NCBI GenBank assembly: GCA_028554795.2
Contig: CM068839.1
Coordinates: 46,221,440-46,285,439, forward strand
Length of the DNA stretch: 64,000 nucleotides
Origin: Sinohyriopsis cumingii
Lineage: Eukaryota; Mollusca; Bivalvia; Unionida; Unionidae
Direction of reading: 5' to 3'
Under the pieces are notes generated by a model. That model did no database searches. It saw only the letters and a program-made list of their open reading frames with translations, and was not told the DNA's origin. How positions within the stretch are numbered: the first letter of the stretch is position 1; each line of letters begins with the position of its first letter. Below, in pieces: positions 43,390 through 57,414 of this stretch. The position numbers and the translations under genes are program-made.

Positions 43390-45365
43390 TTACATAAAAA
43401 CCTTTTGGCCATGTACATCATTTTCAACAGTGTTGCAGTCTGAATTATATACAGTCAGCTTGGCCGATAGACAATTACATCTACTGTGGATAAACTTTAT
43501 GGATAACGGATCTACGCAGTATTCTTTCAAGAATTTACTGAGGCCTTCAGCGGTAGATTTGACGCCAATGCCACCCACATAAAAGCGCCTTGTTCTACGT
43601 CTAACCACACTTTCAGATACAACATTCTCATCATTGTCATCTACATCCTCATGTCCAACAATACTCTTTGAGCCGATTTCTAAACCTGATTTACCAAATG
43701 ATCTAGGTCTTTCTACCTGACCCCCAATAACGGTAGGTATCTTGCTAGGAGGGGTTTTCAAGTCAATACCTTTCACATTACTGTTGCTAGCGATCGGATG
43801 CCTAACGTGCTCTATCCTGGTTGAAGTCGAAGTCCCCTGTTCAGAAAGCCGTTCGGTGTGGGCTAACAGTTTATTTTGATTCACAATGGGTGTGCGCACG
43901 ACATTTGTCACATCAGGATGAACATTGGCTTTAGAAATCTGTGGGATATTTCCATCGAAGGGGGCGATATGTCTTGTATCGAAAGTCTGTGAAATTATAT
44001 CCGAACTTTTTGAAACCAGAGTTTGCAGAGCACTGACCCCCCTCGTTTCCAAAGCTGGTTGGGCCGTTACACCAGTTTGTGACTCCACTGCCGTTGTACC
44101 TGCGGTAGAGTCGTCAGCCTCAACCGACACGGGAGACAAACAGTTGGACACTGTAGTTCTGTTCTGAGATAGGCAGTAGTGTCTATCACAACCAGTTTTG
44201 TTAGAGTCAATCAGGACGGGAGATAAACAGTTAGATACAGAAATCTTGTTCTGAGCTGCATTTGATGGAGAGCGTTGATCACCACATCCATTGTCACTAC
44301 ATGTTAGGTTACTTACACCTGGACTGTGCGTGTGAACGACATCCGCATAAGACATGGGTTTACTCAAAGATTTCATCAGCTTAACTCTAAGGTGCTCGGT
44401 GATGGTGTGGAGAGTTTCATTTTCTTTCATCTACACGCTTTGAGTAGTTTTCAGTGACTTAATCTCATTACGAAGCAGTTCTCTTGTTTGAGATTGTGCC
44501 TGTACCTTATTGTTTACATCAGCACGGAATGCATCAAGGTCATTCATAGTCACCAATGTGATTTGGGTTGCCTTCAGAGATATAATCTCTTCTCAGAGCG
44601 AAACAACAGTTTGTTGTAGATGACCGCAATCACTCTTGATTTCAGCTAGCGAGAGTCTTGCTGAATTAATCATTTGTTCTGCTTGCCCTGAGCTATGCTG
44701 ATCGTCATGTTCATAATGTTCAGCTTGTACTTTAGGGTTTTATTTCCTCTTGCTAAAAATAGAATCGATCTCGCAAGGATCCCCTTTTATAAATATACCT
44801 AAAGAATAACAATCCCTTGCATATTTTATTAAACTACTTACACCATTTCTGTTCTTTCTAACAACTAAATATCCAGACGGACAGCCAGGACAACCTCGTG
44901 CTCTACTAAATAAAACTGACCTATACCAGGTTACAATAGCTTCGCTGTCGTGTGCAACCACTAGCAATTTCTCAATATATATGTCTCTGGGTAGATTATC
45001 TAATTTCTGATCAAGTTTATAATATAGTCCTGATTGGTAAACTGAGATATGACATCTTGATGTGATGGGCTGTTACAACGGTGACACGAGTCCTAGGCAT
45101 CTCTGTCAAAACATGTATTGTCGACATTATGCGTACTCGTGTACTGAGGTTGCGAGCATAGATGTGCATTGTTTGCATTGTCAGACTCATCACTCACCAA
45201 ATCTGCATCATAAAAAACATTTAAACTACAATTACCATGTACAGTACAATCACTTTCATTTGCTGTTTCCAATTCACTATATTTCTTCCTAGAGCTAGTC
45301 TCATAAACAGAATTATCCATGATTTGCACATGAGCAGTGTAACGTCCATCTGAACAGTCCGCCAT
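43390..45365 (-). pseudogene. LINE ORF1 (RNA-binding protein), interrupted
   Basis: Starts at MADCSDGRYTAHVQIM (45365). A Cys-containing segment GCPGCPSGYLVVRKN follows (frame 44740-44967), then a probable coiled coil. A long open frame 43390-44430 (346 aa) is Ser/Thr-rich and ends in an RRM-like domain (RRFYVGGIGVKSTAEGLSKF and following). In-frame stops separate the three parts. ORF1 proteins of such LINEs bind the element RNA. Confidence 0.65.
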
Positions 45366-45399
45366 CTTGCCCTTTTTTATAACACTGTCCTATATTCTT

Positions 45400-45925
45400 C
45401 AGTGTCAAGAAGCATTCGCATTTACTTTTCAAACTGTTCAGAACTGTCCAGAAACCTTCATTGTGAAGATGCATTCCCATTTACTTGTTAAACACACCAA
45501 AAATCCTTCATGGCGAAGAAGCATTCCCATTTACTTGTCACACTAGAGACATTCATTGTCAAGAAGTGTCCCATTTATTTGTCAAATTTGTCCAAAAACC
45601 ATCATGGCGAAGAAGCATTCCCATTTACTTGTCAAACTGTCCAAAAGCCTTCATTGTCAAGAAGCATTCCCATTTACTTGTCAAACTGTCCAAAAGCCTT
45701 CATTGTCAAGAAGCATTCCCATTTACTTGTCAAACTGTCCAAAAGCCTTCATTGTCAAGAAGCATTCCCATTTACTTGTCAAACTGTCCAAAAGCCTTCA
45801 TTGTCAAGAAGCATTCCCATTTACTTGTCAAACTGTCCAAAAGCCTTCATTGTCAAGAAGCATTTCCATTACTTTTGAAACGGTCAAGGAAACTCCACTG
45901 TCAATAAGCATTCCCATTTAGGTTT
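45400..45925 (+). repeat. 49-bp tandem repeat, about 10 copies
   Basis: Unit GAAGCATTCCCATTTACTTG, TCAAACTGTCCAAAAGCCTT, CATTGTCAA. The central five copies are nearly identical. Because 49 is not a multiple of 3, three overlapping frames stay open across it; none is a gene. Confidence 0.95.
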
Positions 45926-45929
45926 CAAA

Positions 45930-47930
45930 CTGTTCAAAACCTTCACAGGGAACTGCAATTCGTTTCAATTTAGGAAATTTAACCAGAGATAATATTTTCG
46001 ATTCCTTCTCTGTCTTCAAATGATCAGTGGCTTTCTTGATTAAACGGCACAACAATACCCATCGCACATGAACAGATGAAAATGTTGATAACTTTGAAGA
46101 GATACGAGTAAGATCAGATGAGCAGTCGAAAATGACTGGCTAAAGTCATATTGATAGATTCAGAGTGTTCAAAAAAGGAACAGAAACGGAATGCAGAGAA
46201 ATAAGAGAAAAGTGGAAATATATGCGACCCGAGTGAAGGGAGATATATGATAATCGAAACTCGTAAAGAAAGTCGCTTCCATAACAAAACTCAGTTTGAC
46301 AATATACACTCTCGTGAATCCATTTATATTGTAGGATGAGAGAGGCAGCGGGTAGCGGCAGAAGAAACGCTACAGCGCCCGCAAGCATTTTACCACTACT
46401 CTTTCCATCGCCACACTCTCGATATGTCTAGTATTCCATGGCATTGTGTCGTCTAGGTAATACATGGTGATGGCTTGATGTGTATGATACATTGTGTAAA
46501 AGAAAGAATTTTTTTACAAGGGACTTTCTTTTTACAAACTTGTATCTACTTTTGTTGCATTCAATGTATACAAGCACACATAAATTGAAATATAGACTAG
46601 CAACCATACTTATTAGTTATTCAACGCAAGTCTCTATTAAAACAAACGTATAAACATTTATTGGTACACCTTATGATATGCACACACAAATGTGTGCTGG
46701 TGAACCATAACATAGTTTAATCCATCTTTCAGTTATCCAAATTAATCGCGGGAGGTAATGCCTCAAAATATGTTGGGACGTGCTCTGACAGGTATAAATT
46801 GCTGGTCTGTTGATGAGTACTGCCCTGGGATATGTACTAGTATTTTCTCGAAATAGTTATAAATTCGTGGCCTTTCAGGACTCATGGATGAAACACAGTT
46901 TATAATTTGACACTGGCCTCTCGCAAAACTAAGGCCTTTTAGAACAGCAAACAAATCTAAACCGGGCATTGTTATGGAACAGAACAAGGCTCTTTGTTAA
47001 TAGCTCATGACTAACAATCACAGATGGTTCTATGGAGTGGCTCAAACAGAACATGTGGGGATTTTGGGACATGCAGTATTATTTTTAATAATACCAGTAG
47101 TTCACTGCACATTTGACAGCTTGTATTGCTTTCCAAACTGTGTATTTAGCTCCAGTCATGCACGAGAACACAACGAGTTTGTCTTGTGCTGTTTTGTATT
47201 AACATCTCGTTTACAATTAAATGAAAGTTTTTAAGCAACAACTATTGTATCAAAGAAAGAACGAGGATTCCCGTGCACATCTTGTATTGCTTTCTATACT
47301 TGTTATTGCTATGTCATGTAGGGCTGCGATTTAGTAGCTAAGCAGCAAATCGTTTTGCCACAAAATAACACGAACGCGCATACGACACTTGTGATTTTTA
47401 AACTCAAAAAGACTTATAAATTCCTAAAAAAAGTCGAACACATTCGAATCTCTTGACTGAATAATTAATAGAGTGCATTATAGGTGTATAGTTTAATGAA
47501 CATAAATAATAGCACAAAGTTGATTGCAAATTTGATACCTTGAAAACGCACATTGTGTAAGAGGCAATGAAAATAATATTACTTGATGCAGATGCTGGAA
47601 AGTATTATTATTGACCTAGAAATCGATGAGCCATAACAACGTCTGTTGTTTTATGTACATTTGTGTAAGCGCAAATTATATTGATTTCTAGGACAATAAA
47701 AATATTATCCAGCATCCTCAACAAGTTGAAATAAACTAGTTGAAAATGGTCATGTACAGTTTTGCAAATACAACGGTTTTGATGTTTTATTTGCTTGTGT
47801 TGTCTATGTTTTGTATTTGCTTTTGAAATAGACTCATTAGGAGTCGAAATCAATCAGGCTAGTGAGATGCTAGTTTTGCATTGTTCGTTGTCAGTTATAT
47901 ATATTTATATATTACTCTCAACTGACCAGA
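45930..47930. other. Unassigned AT-rich sequence
   Basis: Several short frames (46146-46388, 46763-46987, 47007-47234, 47608-47853) without recognisable motifs. No RNA gene or repeat array seen. Confidence 0.4.
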
Positions 47931-48299
47931 AAACTGGAAAAGTACCTGTTACAATTGCTACCATAAATACACTCATGGATACTGAATGGTCGAAAATGTT
48001 ATTCAGGGAGTCTATGAGAATATAAATTTTATCGGCGAACATTTGAATTATTTGGCAAAAATATGCAATGCATTTAAGAACTGAAAAGTGAAGAAAGTGA
48101 GGATTTGTGGGCAGAATATAAGAATCTATACGAACATCAGCTAGTATTATCCTCACAACCCAAACAAAACAATTTCAAGACATATCAAGACCAAAGGAAC
48201 AATAATTATATAAGAGAACAATAAGAACTTCTAAGACAATACCAAAAAGGACTGCAAAGGTATATAGCACTCCAAAACAGGATGCGGCAGCCCCAAAAC

Positions 48300-49438
48300 A
48301 AAACATTCAAAACAATCGTCAAAAATATTTAGCCAGCGGGTAGTTGATATAAAACAATCAACCCGATTTATTAGCTAGGTTCAGGCTACGAAAAATGACC
48401 CAACGCCTTGTAAGAAACGTAACTCAGATAATGGCTCTGGAAAGAAAACCGAAGCAAGTAGAAAGCTTTGGTGGACGGTATGACCCTAACGGCCTGGCGG
48501 ATCTGGAAATACTTGTGGGATCAATTTGAACGGGTAACAAAGCTCCGGAAGTTATTAATGAGGCCGCATCAGTTTGTCATCGATTACTCACCAACAATAT
48601 CATGGACCGGAAAACCTTTCGCCCGTTGATGTATGTATGCATTTATTAAAGACATCGATGATGTATATTACGACATCGATGGTGAATTCTGAATCACTTC
48701 TTGTTGTCGCAAAATATATTCTGCAATGTAACGTTTCGTTGTAAATATCACCTAGAACATTACCACGATTATCAGAATCTCATCAACGAAACCAGAACTT
48801 GATGCTGCTCTTTATACACAATTACCGCTGGGGAAGCACGCCCTTTGGAGATCGCACTGGAGTCTCTGCAAGTTTATTACAGTTTACCTCGTATCGGATC
48901 GCAATCCTTTGGTGGTCTTCCAGCGAATAACTTGCTGGTATTTTCACCAGACAGTGAATCAACTTGAGGTGTGGTAGAAAGATTCACAGGCGAGTATAAT
49001 TTAATAAATAATGAGGTTTGACGAAGAATGAAGTTGCAGACAAGTGCAGATTAAGCTGTTCACACACGAACACAAGCATAGCAATTGAATATCCGCAATA
49101 TATGGTTAATAATATTCGACAGGGTTTGGTACCATATCAAGCCAGATATTATCAGAATTACCTCAACAATTCAGGTTAGTTTCACATGGGACTCATACTG
49201 TGGCGGTTATGAGGGCAGATCTGAGACGATATGTATAGCATCGCAACGTTACATAATGGTAAGTTCATTACAAACTGTGGATCCAGGTGATTTTATATCG
49301 ATTATTCCTGCGTCGCTAGTGCATCGTGAACTTCATAATAGTCGGCTGGCACGTTTGTTTACTCTTGTAAATCAAAATGGACACATTGTGGATCTCCACG
49401 GTGTAACGCTGGCAACACAGCTGTATTGTGGAAAATAA
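48300..49438 (+). pseudogene. Possible decayed protein gene, unidentified
   Basis: Plus-strand pieces of plausible protein in changing frames: LEIALESLQVYYSLPRIG and LPANNLLVFSPDSES near 48840-48960. The open frame 49085-49438 ends VDPGDFISIIPASLVHREL and VNQNGHIVDLHGVTLATQL. Hydrophobic beta-strand-like spacing would fit a capsid or similar beta-rich protein, but I recognise no family. It could belong to another virus-like insertion. Confidence 0.3.
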
Positions 49439-49638
49439 ATCGTATTTAAATATAACTACAATAATAGTGCGCTGTCATTTTATACCAGTGCGCGTTGTAA
49501 ATTCGAGAAAACCCGTTTAAATGGCATAATAATAAACTGGTCTTTGTGATGTTCTAAAGAAATTGTTTTCATTTATAAAGATGCTAACGACCTTGTCCCC
49601 GCGCGCTGCACAAATTGCTAAACATGTCACAATAATAC

Positions 49639-49908
49639 GACTCGTGAACAGCTTTAAACATACCGTTGAGGATCGGCCAAAAAAAAAAAAATTGCGGAAA
49701 GCAAGCGGTGCAATTGATTCGAGATAAACTGCAACAATTAGTGACTAGAGCATCAAATGTTGAACTAAACTCGACTACACCACAATCCACAGAAAGACTT
49801 GAAACCTTAGTTGGTAAACTAATGCGGCCTCGCAAATCGTCTTCAGATTTGGTGATTGCAAATCTGTCAGTAGGGAGGGAATTACTGTTCTCTCCCAAAA
49901 GGTATTAG
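49639..49908 (+). other. Small open frame after the unidentified remnant
   Basis: MRIGQKKKNCGKQAVQLIRD onward (80 codons from 49666), mostly charged and helical. It overlaps a minus frame and may be chance. An A13 run precedes it. 49910-50340 shows nothing recognisable. Confidence 0.2.
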
Positions 49909-50344
49909 ACAAAATAAATAATGTATAGTTTCGCCATGGCTCAATTCTAAGAAATATCCAATCCCGCATTTTTCACGGGCGCGCCTGTGCTGGTGGATCG
50001 AACCAAAATAGAAATTCAGTATTAGTTACATCTGGCTAGGGTCGCTAGACATTTGTTACGGATATCTATAACATACATTATTTTATAATATAGTTTGATT
50101 TTAGTCATTTTGTTGTTAATGCCATTTATTTTGTAAGTCAATAATTCAGTGAATGGCATGTATTATAGTAAAAGTACATCTAAAATACGTGTGAAATTTC
50201 CATTCATAAATCAAAGTCGATTGCCTAGATCATGTCAACAACTATTTTGGTGAAAGTAGGTCAGACAATAGAGGTCATGAAAACATCACGTGATTCTAGT
50301 ACAGCATCTGTACCCTAGATATATCATGAGTAACCTAGCTGTCG

Positions 50345-50612
50345 AATGCGTCGTCGTTGTTGTTGTTGTTGTTATATGGTTTAACGCCATTTTTCAGCAC
50401 AAGGTAGGCTATACATGGCGGCCAGTATTAATGGTGAAGGAAGAACCCGGGAAAACCCTGGAAAGAACCACTGACCCACCAGAATCTACTGGCAAGCTTT
50501 CTCACATACCCACATTAGCCGATCCCGAGACTCGAACCCACGCAGACAGAGGTGAGATGACAGTGATCCGTAACGGTTAGCGCTTAGACCACTCGGCCAC
50601 TCGGGGCCCAGG
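50345..50612 (-). mobile_element. tRNA-derived SINE with (AAC)n tail
   Basis: On the minus strand: A box GAGTGGCCGAGTGGTCTAAG (50583-50602), B box GGGTTCGAGTCTC (50527-50539), and flanking CCCGAG/CTCGGG pairing like an acceptor stem. A body and (AAC)n tail follow at 50351-50372. A fragment of the same family lies at 19866-20060. Confidence 0.85.
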
Positions 50613-50619
50613 AATGCGT

Positions 50620-51640
50620 TGTAGTGATGTGCCAACAGTCTTTTGTAGTACCACAATAATACTGTCTGAGAATATATCCTTTTTTGACATTTCACTGTAA
50701 ATTAATGCCCCTATGTCCACCAATGTTATTTTTAAGCACTTTGTATTTCCAGAGAATAATACCTTGAACTAAATAATTTGAATAAATAAATTTCAGCCGC
50801 ATGAAATACTGGGCACAACAATAATACATTTGAGTCTCCTCACATCTTAAAACACGAATATATCATTCATCCAGTAAAATGATAATAGAGTCTTCTATCT
50901 GACATCAGACCACAATTAACATTTTCAAAAAAAAAACAAACACTATTACCTAATGGAAAAGTTCACTTTCGAAGGTTCCAAATGTTACACGTAAAATCTT
51001 AGTTATTATTAGAAGGTCTGTTACTAAAACTAAACTAACGAACATTGAGAGCACAATGTCCCGACTCAGAAGAAGGTAAACATTTACTGCATTAATAATA
51101 ATCCTAAAATTAATCCCATACTCATAGAGAAAATATTAGTTATGTGTTGATTATTTACAGAATAAAAAGTAATTCAGGTAAGCTAAAAAGTGAACTTGAT
51201 TGTGGACAAGGTTAAGTCCACGATACAATTATCCATGGCATATACTGAAATAGAAAAAAAACTAACAAACAATGCCTATTCAATAAACATAACAACTATG
51301 AAATTAATAGTACATTTAGGATAATATTTTCTGAGAGGTAATATACTGTAAGTCATTTTTAATATTTTAAGTTTTACACTTGGTTTTTTTTTATTTTAGA
51401 AAAAATAAATGTATATCTTCAAAAATTGAATGCTTGCTGGATTTTGCCTTACTACTTACTATAATCTCTTAGATGTAACACAACAACAAAAATTACATAT
51501 GAAAGACACACCTAGAATGTTTCGGCCTTGTCATGCTTTTTGGAATTTGAGAGAAAACTGCAACAACGATTATCACGTCAACATTCAGCTAGATTTGTTA
51601 ACAAAGACATTATAACGTTGTTCAACAGTGCACGTTATTC
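50620..51640. other. Unassigned AT-rich sequence
   Basis: No gene, array or RNA recognised; a 61-codon plus frame at 51430-51615 has no motif. Confidence 0.4.
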
Positions 51641-51664
51641 TATCGACGCAAAATAATTCGAAGC

Positions 51665-51757
51665 AATTCTTGTCCACGCCGACATTGCCACAATAAGTCT
51701 TGTCCATGCTGACATTGCCACAATGATTCTTGTCCACGACGACATTGCCACAACGAT
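51665..51757 (+). repeat. 30-bp tandem repeat, three copies
   Basis: Unit ATTCTTGTCCACGCCGACAT TGCCACAATA with few changes. The minus frame 51585-51776 (CGNVxVDKN repeated) follows from it. Confidence 0.9.
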
Positions 51758-51779
51758 TATTGGACTCGCCAGACACAGC

Positions 51780-53815
51780 GATGATTACGCGACATCCGTT
51801 GGTTCAGCTGCAATGTTTGCTAAAAATCCATCTGATAATGCATAATCTCAACCGTATTCAATTAGACCGCGTAGATTACACGCAGTCAAGGTACTGATAC
51901 AGATGGACAAGTAGCGACACTTTCAAAGGTGGATATCTGAAGCGTCAATCACAAATTCGTGGAGCTTCATTACGATTTACCTGTGCGATTCCACCCGGTA
52001 ATAATCTAATTTGGGTGTCGTGGAGATGCTCGAAATGTTGTTTTCGGAGCCAAACACAATGACATTAGCTGCGATAACAACGACATCGATTAAATATGGC
52101 GCGAGTTATTATTTTGAATTGGAGCACCTGGAATTGTTCAGATTGTCCATTGTCAATATATAGTGTCATACACATGTAAGTCCTGCTTAAACCGGTGCTT
52201 TCCAATGTTATGATGTGGTCCTCGCCAAGCAGCCTTTGTTGTTTGAGGGTATAGGCGATCAAGCAAGGGTTGATCATTATATTGACAAGTTATGGAGTAA
52301 ATGAGCAGGTTTTACGTTTACAAATAATAATGTCCTATCATGAAACGAAATTCGGCCTAACCAAAATTAGGTTTTTAAAAATAAATGCAATTGGAAATGA
52401 GTGTGGGCTGCAACTGGGGCTTTTTCCAACAAAATTAATTAGAACTGCCACAGTGTGGTTGACGCAGACAAGTTTAATTATTTTATCGTTACAAAACAAA
52501 AATAATAAAATAGTAAAACATCGCTGACATTAAAATTATTCAAATCAGAAGTGAGGCAACTGCAAAAGACTGGTGGAATATTTCCATTCCTTTAATCTAT
52601 ACCAGTGTTGTTAATAGCTCCGGTCTTGCAGTTGCAAAACAGCACAGCTTTACAAAGGGCAGTTGGTCGACGGATATCAATCGTAAACAAAGAAAGAAAA
52701 AAAGAAATGGTTTTCAAGTATCTGGGTCTAGCAGCGAAATGCCATAAGGCAGAAATTTTCGATTACCTAGTACAAGTCGCGGAAGGTCACACATCCATTA
52801 ACCAATCTTTATTTACTGGAGACGGTGTAAAGACACTCAAGCATTATCGCGGTATCTGTATGCAAAACAAGCTTGCATCAATGGTGTCACAGACACGTGA
52901 CATTGGCATTGTTAACCTAGATTTGAGAACTGGACCTGACATTCATTAGGCTGCATACGACATCCAAACATTTGACATACTTTGACTCGTAATGGCTTGC
53001 ACCACCACTTTAATATGTTGACTAGCACCAATGGCGGACAATGTCGTCTGCCGTTATTGTATTTGACTATACCGATACAAACTCGGATGGATGGGCCAAT
53101 ATGGTCATCTTGCTGTTTAAGCGTTACATACACATTTTGTGAAGCAACGCTTCCTCAGAACTAACTAAGCAAAAACTTACTGAGTTTATATAAATGTACG
53201 ATTATCATTATACAAATTATATATTAATATTTACTGCGCTGATATGATGGATATGAGCAATTTTGCCACCAAGCAGGTTAGACTGAAATTACCAGTCGTG
53301 TTATTGTTGGTGTTGATCTAGGCGATCTTGTGATTTATCAAGGTCAAACTGGAAAAATTACATTGGTTAAACATTGACATTCAGTGTGTCGTTGTAAGGC
53401 TGAATGACCATGTGTTATGTATATTTGATTTAATTATATCTGATTTAATATATATTTATTTCAATTTAATTGTTTATCAATTTTAAAAAATTTCATTACA
53501 TGACATTGTAATGTAAATCTATTCATTAGAGATGACACATTTTTTAGAAAATTGTTTGACCTTGACTGTTAGTTTATAAACACCAGGTATTGATCTAAAT
53601 CCTTACTTTTTTTCAGGATTTGTAGCAACCATCGTAAACAAGTTCTATTTTTTAAAATGATTGGTTGTTTCCAAGGTCATGATGGGGCTTTGTCTTTAAG
53701 ATATAAACAATTTTTATTTTTTATTTTTGAGAGTAAAAATGATTGGTTTTTGTTAGGGTCACACTGGATAAACGTGATCTGTAACAAGTATTTGCTTCTA
53801 TAAAATTCCAGAAGA
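51780..53815 (+). other. Largely unassigned; protein-like frame at 52605-52949
   Basis: The frame 52605-52949 (114 codons) contains VFKYLGLAAKCHKAEIFDYL and TRDIGIVNLDLRTGPDIH, which read like genuine protein, with continuation past the stop near 52960. Frames 52065-52277 (minus) and 52270-52527 (plus) have no motif. Family unknown; possibly part of the same insertion as the remnant at 48.3-49.4 kb. Confidence 0.25.
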
Positions 53816-53817
53816 TC

Positions 53818-56700
53818 ATCACCATCTTTATTTCCTTCCATGGAAGATTACATGATATAAGAATAGATCATCTGAATACACTCAATAGATAAGTATTAAA
53901 AAATAATAACAATAATAATAATTAAAACAACAAAAAACCCAATATTAGAATACAAATTCTTACACTATATCAGTCAAACAAAGTGCTCGTAAACTGTATA
54001 AGTTGCAAGTTTCAGTACCTTATTTGCAGAAGAAAGCTGCACACTGCAAGACAAAGTATGCTGCATACAGGACGAATAGTTTGGAGTTTTCTTTGTCGAA
54101 TACACCTGATGGTAACCTTTTACCTAGAAGACATTGTAGTTGCAGCTCATCTTCTGCATTAAATAACGTGATGTGCAGGCTCAGTGGAAATTTTTCAGTA
54201 AGGAAATCCCAGAAAGAGTTTCTAAAATTCGACATATAAGGACAACTAACACAACAATGAAGTACCAAGTCTGTATAAACATTCCCACATCTAATACACA
54301 TATGGATCTGTGTTTGAGGAACAGCAGCCCATAGTTTAGCTACATATGTAAATACCTTAGTGTACTGTCTGGTTTTAGCCGACTGCCATACTGAGAAAGG
54401 TCGTAAGTAATCGTGTATCAAATAGAATGTATCAAAATCTGCTTGATTAGACATACGAACTCTCCAGAGGCTATTTTCAAGACCAACAATTTTTGACCTT
54501 ACGATTTCTTTCCAATTCTGTTTATCTGGAATTTCAGAATGATGCAAATAATCAGTTAGATACCCGAGCAAGTCAAACTTCGTTGAGGTATAATATAAAT
54601 TTGAAATTAATCCGTAGCTTGAGATGCATCCGCTCAATACGAAATGAAATAACGCAACGTTAAACACATGTTTAGTATGTACGTTGTTAGGCATCAAACA
54701 CAATCTGTGTAAAAACATCAATTTTCTATCAATTTCGGACTGCGCTGATGTCCTTCCTATCATTCCCAGGGCGATGTCTGATCTTGTATGTGTTGGAAAA
54801 CATTGTGAATGTTTGGCAAAATACCTCCGAGTTTTATCCAATAAAGAGAGGTCACTTTTTGAAATGTTACACCATAATTCACTTCCATAAAACATTGAAG
54901 GGAAAATTACCTTTTTAATTACATTTGCAGCAACCAAAGGATTTAAACCATTCGGTTTAATGCCAATACCAAACAGACTGTGAAAAGAGTTTTTTCCTTT
55001 CCTGCATGCATCGAGTTTGCGTCATGCGACGTCAGCTTTGAGTTAATCCGATGACCCAGGTGTGTTGCTGAATCAGTAGCCGGCAAACATGACGGGCCAA
55101 GATACCATATTGATATCATTCTTGTATTGGGGACCGAAAATGACAATGTATGACTTTGTGACACTAAGCTCGAATCGCCACTTCTTGCTTTAGTCGTATG
55201 CTATATCTAACAGTTTTTGTAGATTGCTAGGATATATAGCCAAAAGTGAAATATCATCAGCTAGGGTTGGATTTCCCACACCTAAGGATCCAATCTTCGC
55301 TCCAAATCCACCATTTTCTAACTGTAGCAGCAAGTCATTTATAAATATTGTGTACATCAAGGTTGACAAAACACCCCCTTGTCTCACTCCTTGGCCAATT
55401 GATAACCAATCTAAAATTGCCCATTGACAAGAACTTTGCTCTGTAAATTTGGATACATGTTAAAAAATATCAAAAGGGATTTACCCGTAATTCCCAACAT
55501 GAATAATTTAAAAAATAGTCCTTTGTGCCACACGGTATCAAATGCCTTTTTATGTATCAAGAAAAGCAGCAAAAACCCGTGAACCCATGTTTACATTATA
55601 TTGTACTGATTGCAACAGCACAAAACTCGCTGTTGTGCAGCCTAAACCTTTCTGGTAAACATGTTGTTGTGAACTGGGTATACTAGAATTAATACCTTTG
55701 AGCCAAGTTATCAAACGTTCATGAGTAATTTTCTCAAAGGTTTTGTAGATAACATGCAGTAAAGTAACAGGCCTGTAACTTTCGAGGGAGTTCTTTGATT
55801 TTCTGTTACCTTTGTACAGTGGTATTACTAACCCTTTTTTGCAATCTACAGGTATGTAAGATTGATCAAACATATTAGTAAATAAAATTGCCATAGACTC
55901 GATGAGGTAGTCTCTGCCATACATCAAATGTTCATTGCAAATTTGATCATGGCCCGATGCCTTTGATTTCTTTAGACGTTTATTGATTTCTATTACTTAG
56001 TTTAAACTGATACTGGTCTGTAAGGCCTCAATATGGCTTACTCCGTCCTGTAGACCCCGATTTAATTCTCTCTCTATAAATTCATAAAAGTTTCCATCAA
56101 AACTATGGCTAAAATTCGGCGTGTGAATGTCCTCATAGTATCAGGCAAAGCCATTTGCGATGGAATCATCATCACGGACACAAACTCCATCAGTTGATAG
56201 TTCCTGACAAAAATTTATATTGTTCCCTCTCTTAACGTTGATCATTTTCCAAAAGTCTTACATCACATTCATGTGCTTTTTCAATTTCTTCATATTGCTC
56301 CCCCATATATTTTTCCACAGCCATTTTTTGAACGTTTCTAAAGTCTCTCTTCTTATCTTTATATTCTCTGTAAGAATTATATTGACTACCCCTCGGTCTT
56401 CCGTCATTTATCCAAGTATATCTAGCTTGTCTTTGAAGTTTATGTGCTTCTTTGAGTTCACTTGACCAGTATGTTTTGCCATGATAATTGAATTTAGACT
56501 TTGGAAGCGCGATGTGGCTTGACTGCTGTATTGCATTAACAATGTGCTCGTAAAATCATTCAACATTGTCCGAAATATTATCTATATCTAACGTTTTCAG
56601 GCGATGGTCCAGCTCAGATTGATAGTTTTTCAAGATATCAGCGTCTAATTTATTCCAAGCTATGTTATTTCTCTTCATAGACTGTCTGAAGTCTGTCCCA
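53818..56700 (-). mobile_element. LINE-2: 5'-truncated copy of the same LINE
   Basis: Matches 39607-42425 closely, with a few percent substitutions and small indels. The match stops at about 56700 inside the endonuclease-RT linker region, a typical 5' truncation. The C-terminal frame 54020-54937 (305 aa) and RT frame 55550-55927 are open, but frameshifts lie between them. ORF1 and most of the endonuclease are absent. Confidence 0.9.
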
Positions 56701-57079
56701 AAAATGTATTCAGCTATCAGAAACCGGAGTGATAACTTTTATTTCTACAAGGAACTGTAGACTTCAACACTACAGATTGCAGCAGATGTCATCGTCTTCC
56801 ATCTTGGATTCTTCGTCGGGATTCGAACGTGAAATCGGTAGAACATTTTGTTATTAGGACTACTAAACTTTTATTCTTGGATTATTCTTGGATTATGTTT
56901 GAATTTGATTCTATAAAACCGCAAAGTTCCTATTTTTTCAGTTTTACAGAATGTTTCTAGGGAAATAAATTATTGTATTTTTAAAAGCTTGTTGTTTTCA
57001 CTCTTTCTTGTGTTACTGTTTATTCGAGCCCAAACACGTGACATTAAGACATGTTAGTGGTCATGATCAGTGAAAACAG

Positions 57080-57410
57080 GGACTGAGAGACTATGGAATG
57101 TATATTGCCTTCATCATAGACTATGTTTATCAATAAACAGGAAATGAGAGACTATGGTATGTCTATTGCCCTCATGATAGACTATGTTTATCAATAAACA
57201 GGAAATGAGAGACTATGGTATGTCTATTGCCGTCATCATAGGCTATGTTTATCAATAAACAGGAAATGAGAGACTATGGTATGTCTATTGCCTTCATCAT
57301 AGACTATGTTTATCAATAAACAGGAAATGAGAGACTATGGTATGTCTATTGCCGTCATCATAGACTATGTTTATCAATAAACAGGAAATGAGAGACTCTG
57401 GTATGTCAGT
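57080..57410 (+). repeat. 61-bp tandem repeat, about 5.5 copies
   Basis: Unit AAACAGGAAATGAGAGACTA, TGGTATGTCTATTGCCGTCA, TCATAGACTATGTTTATCAA T. Copies nearly identical. 56700-57080 before it shows no gene. Confidence 0.95.
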
Positions 57411-57414
57411 AGTG

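Larger units (their letters stand above)
39607..45365 (-). mobile_element. LINE-1: nearly full-length APE-type non-LTR retrotransposon
   Basis: Minus-strand element with ORF1, AP endonuclease, reverse transcriptase and a C-terminal Cys/His domain. Its 3' end is fixed by comparison with the copy at 53818-56700, whose similarity begins at the same AT-rich tail. Jockey/CR1-like by general layout; clade not determined. Confidence 0.85.

Noticed and set aside
45485-45921. Three overlapping proteins of 121-140 aa
   Set aside because: All three frames are kept open by a 49-bp tandem repeat rotating through phase.
50513-50612. Functional tRNA-Ser/Leu gene on minus strand
   Set aside because: A and B boxes belong to a SINE with an (AAC)n tail; a fragment of the same family lies at 19.9 kb.
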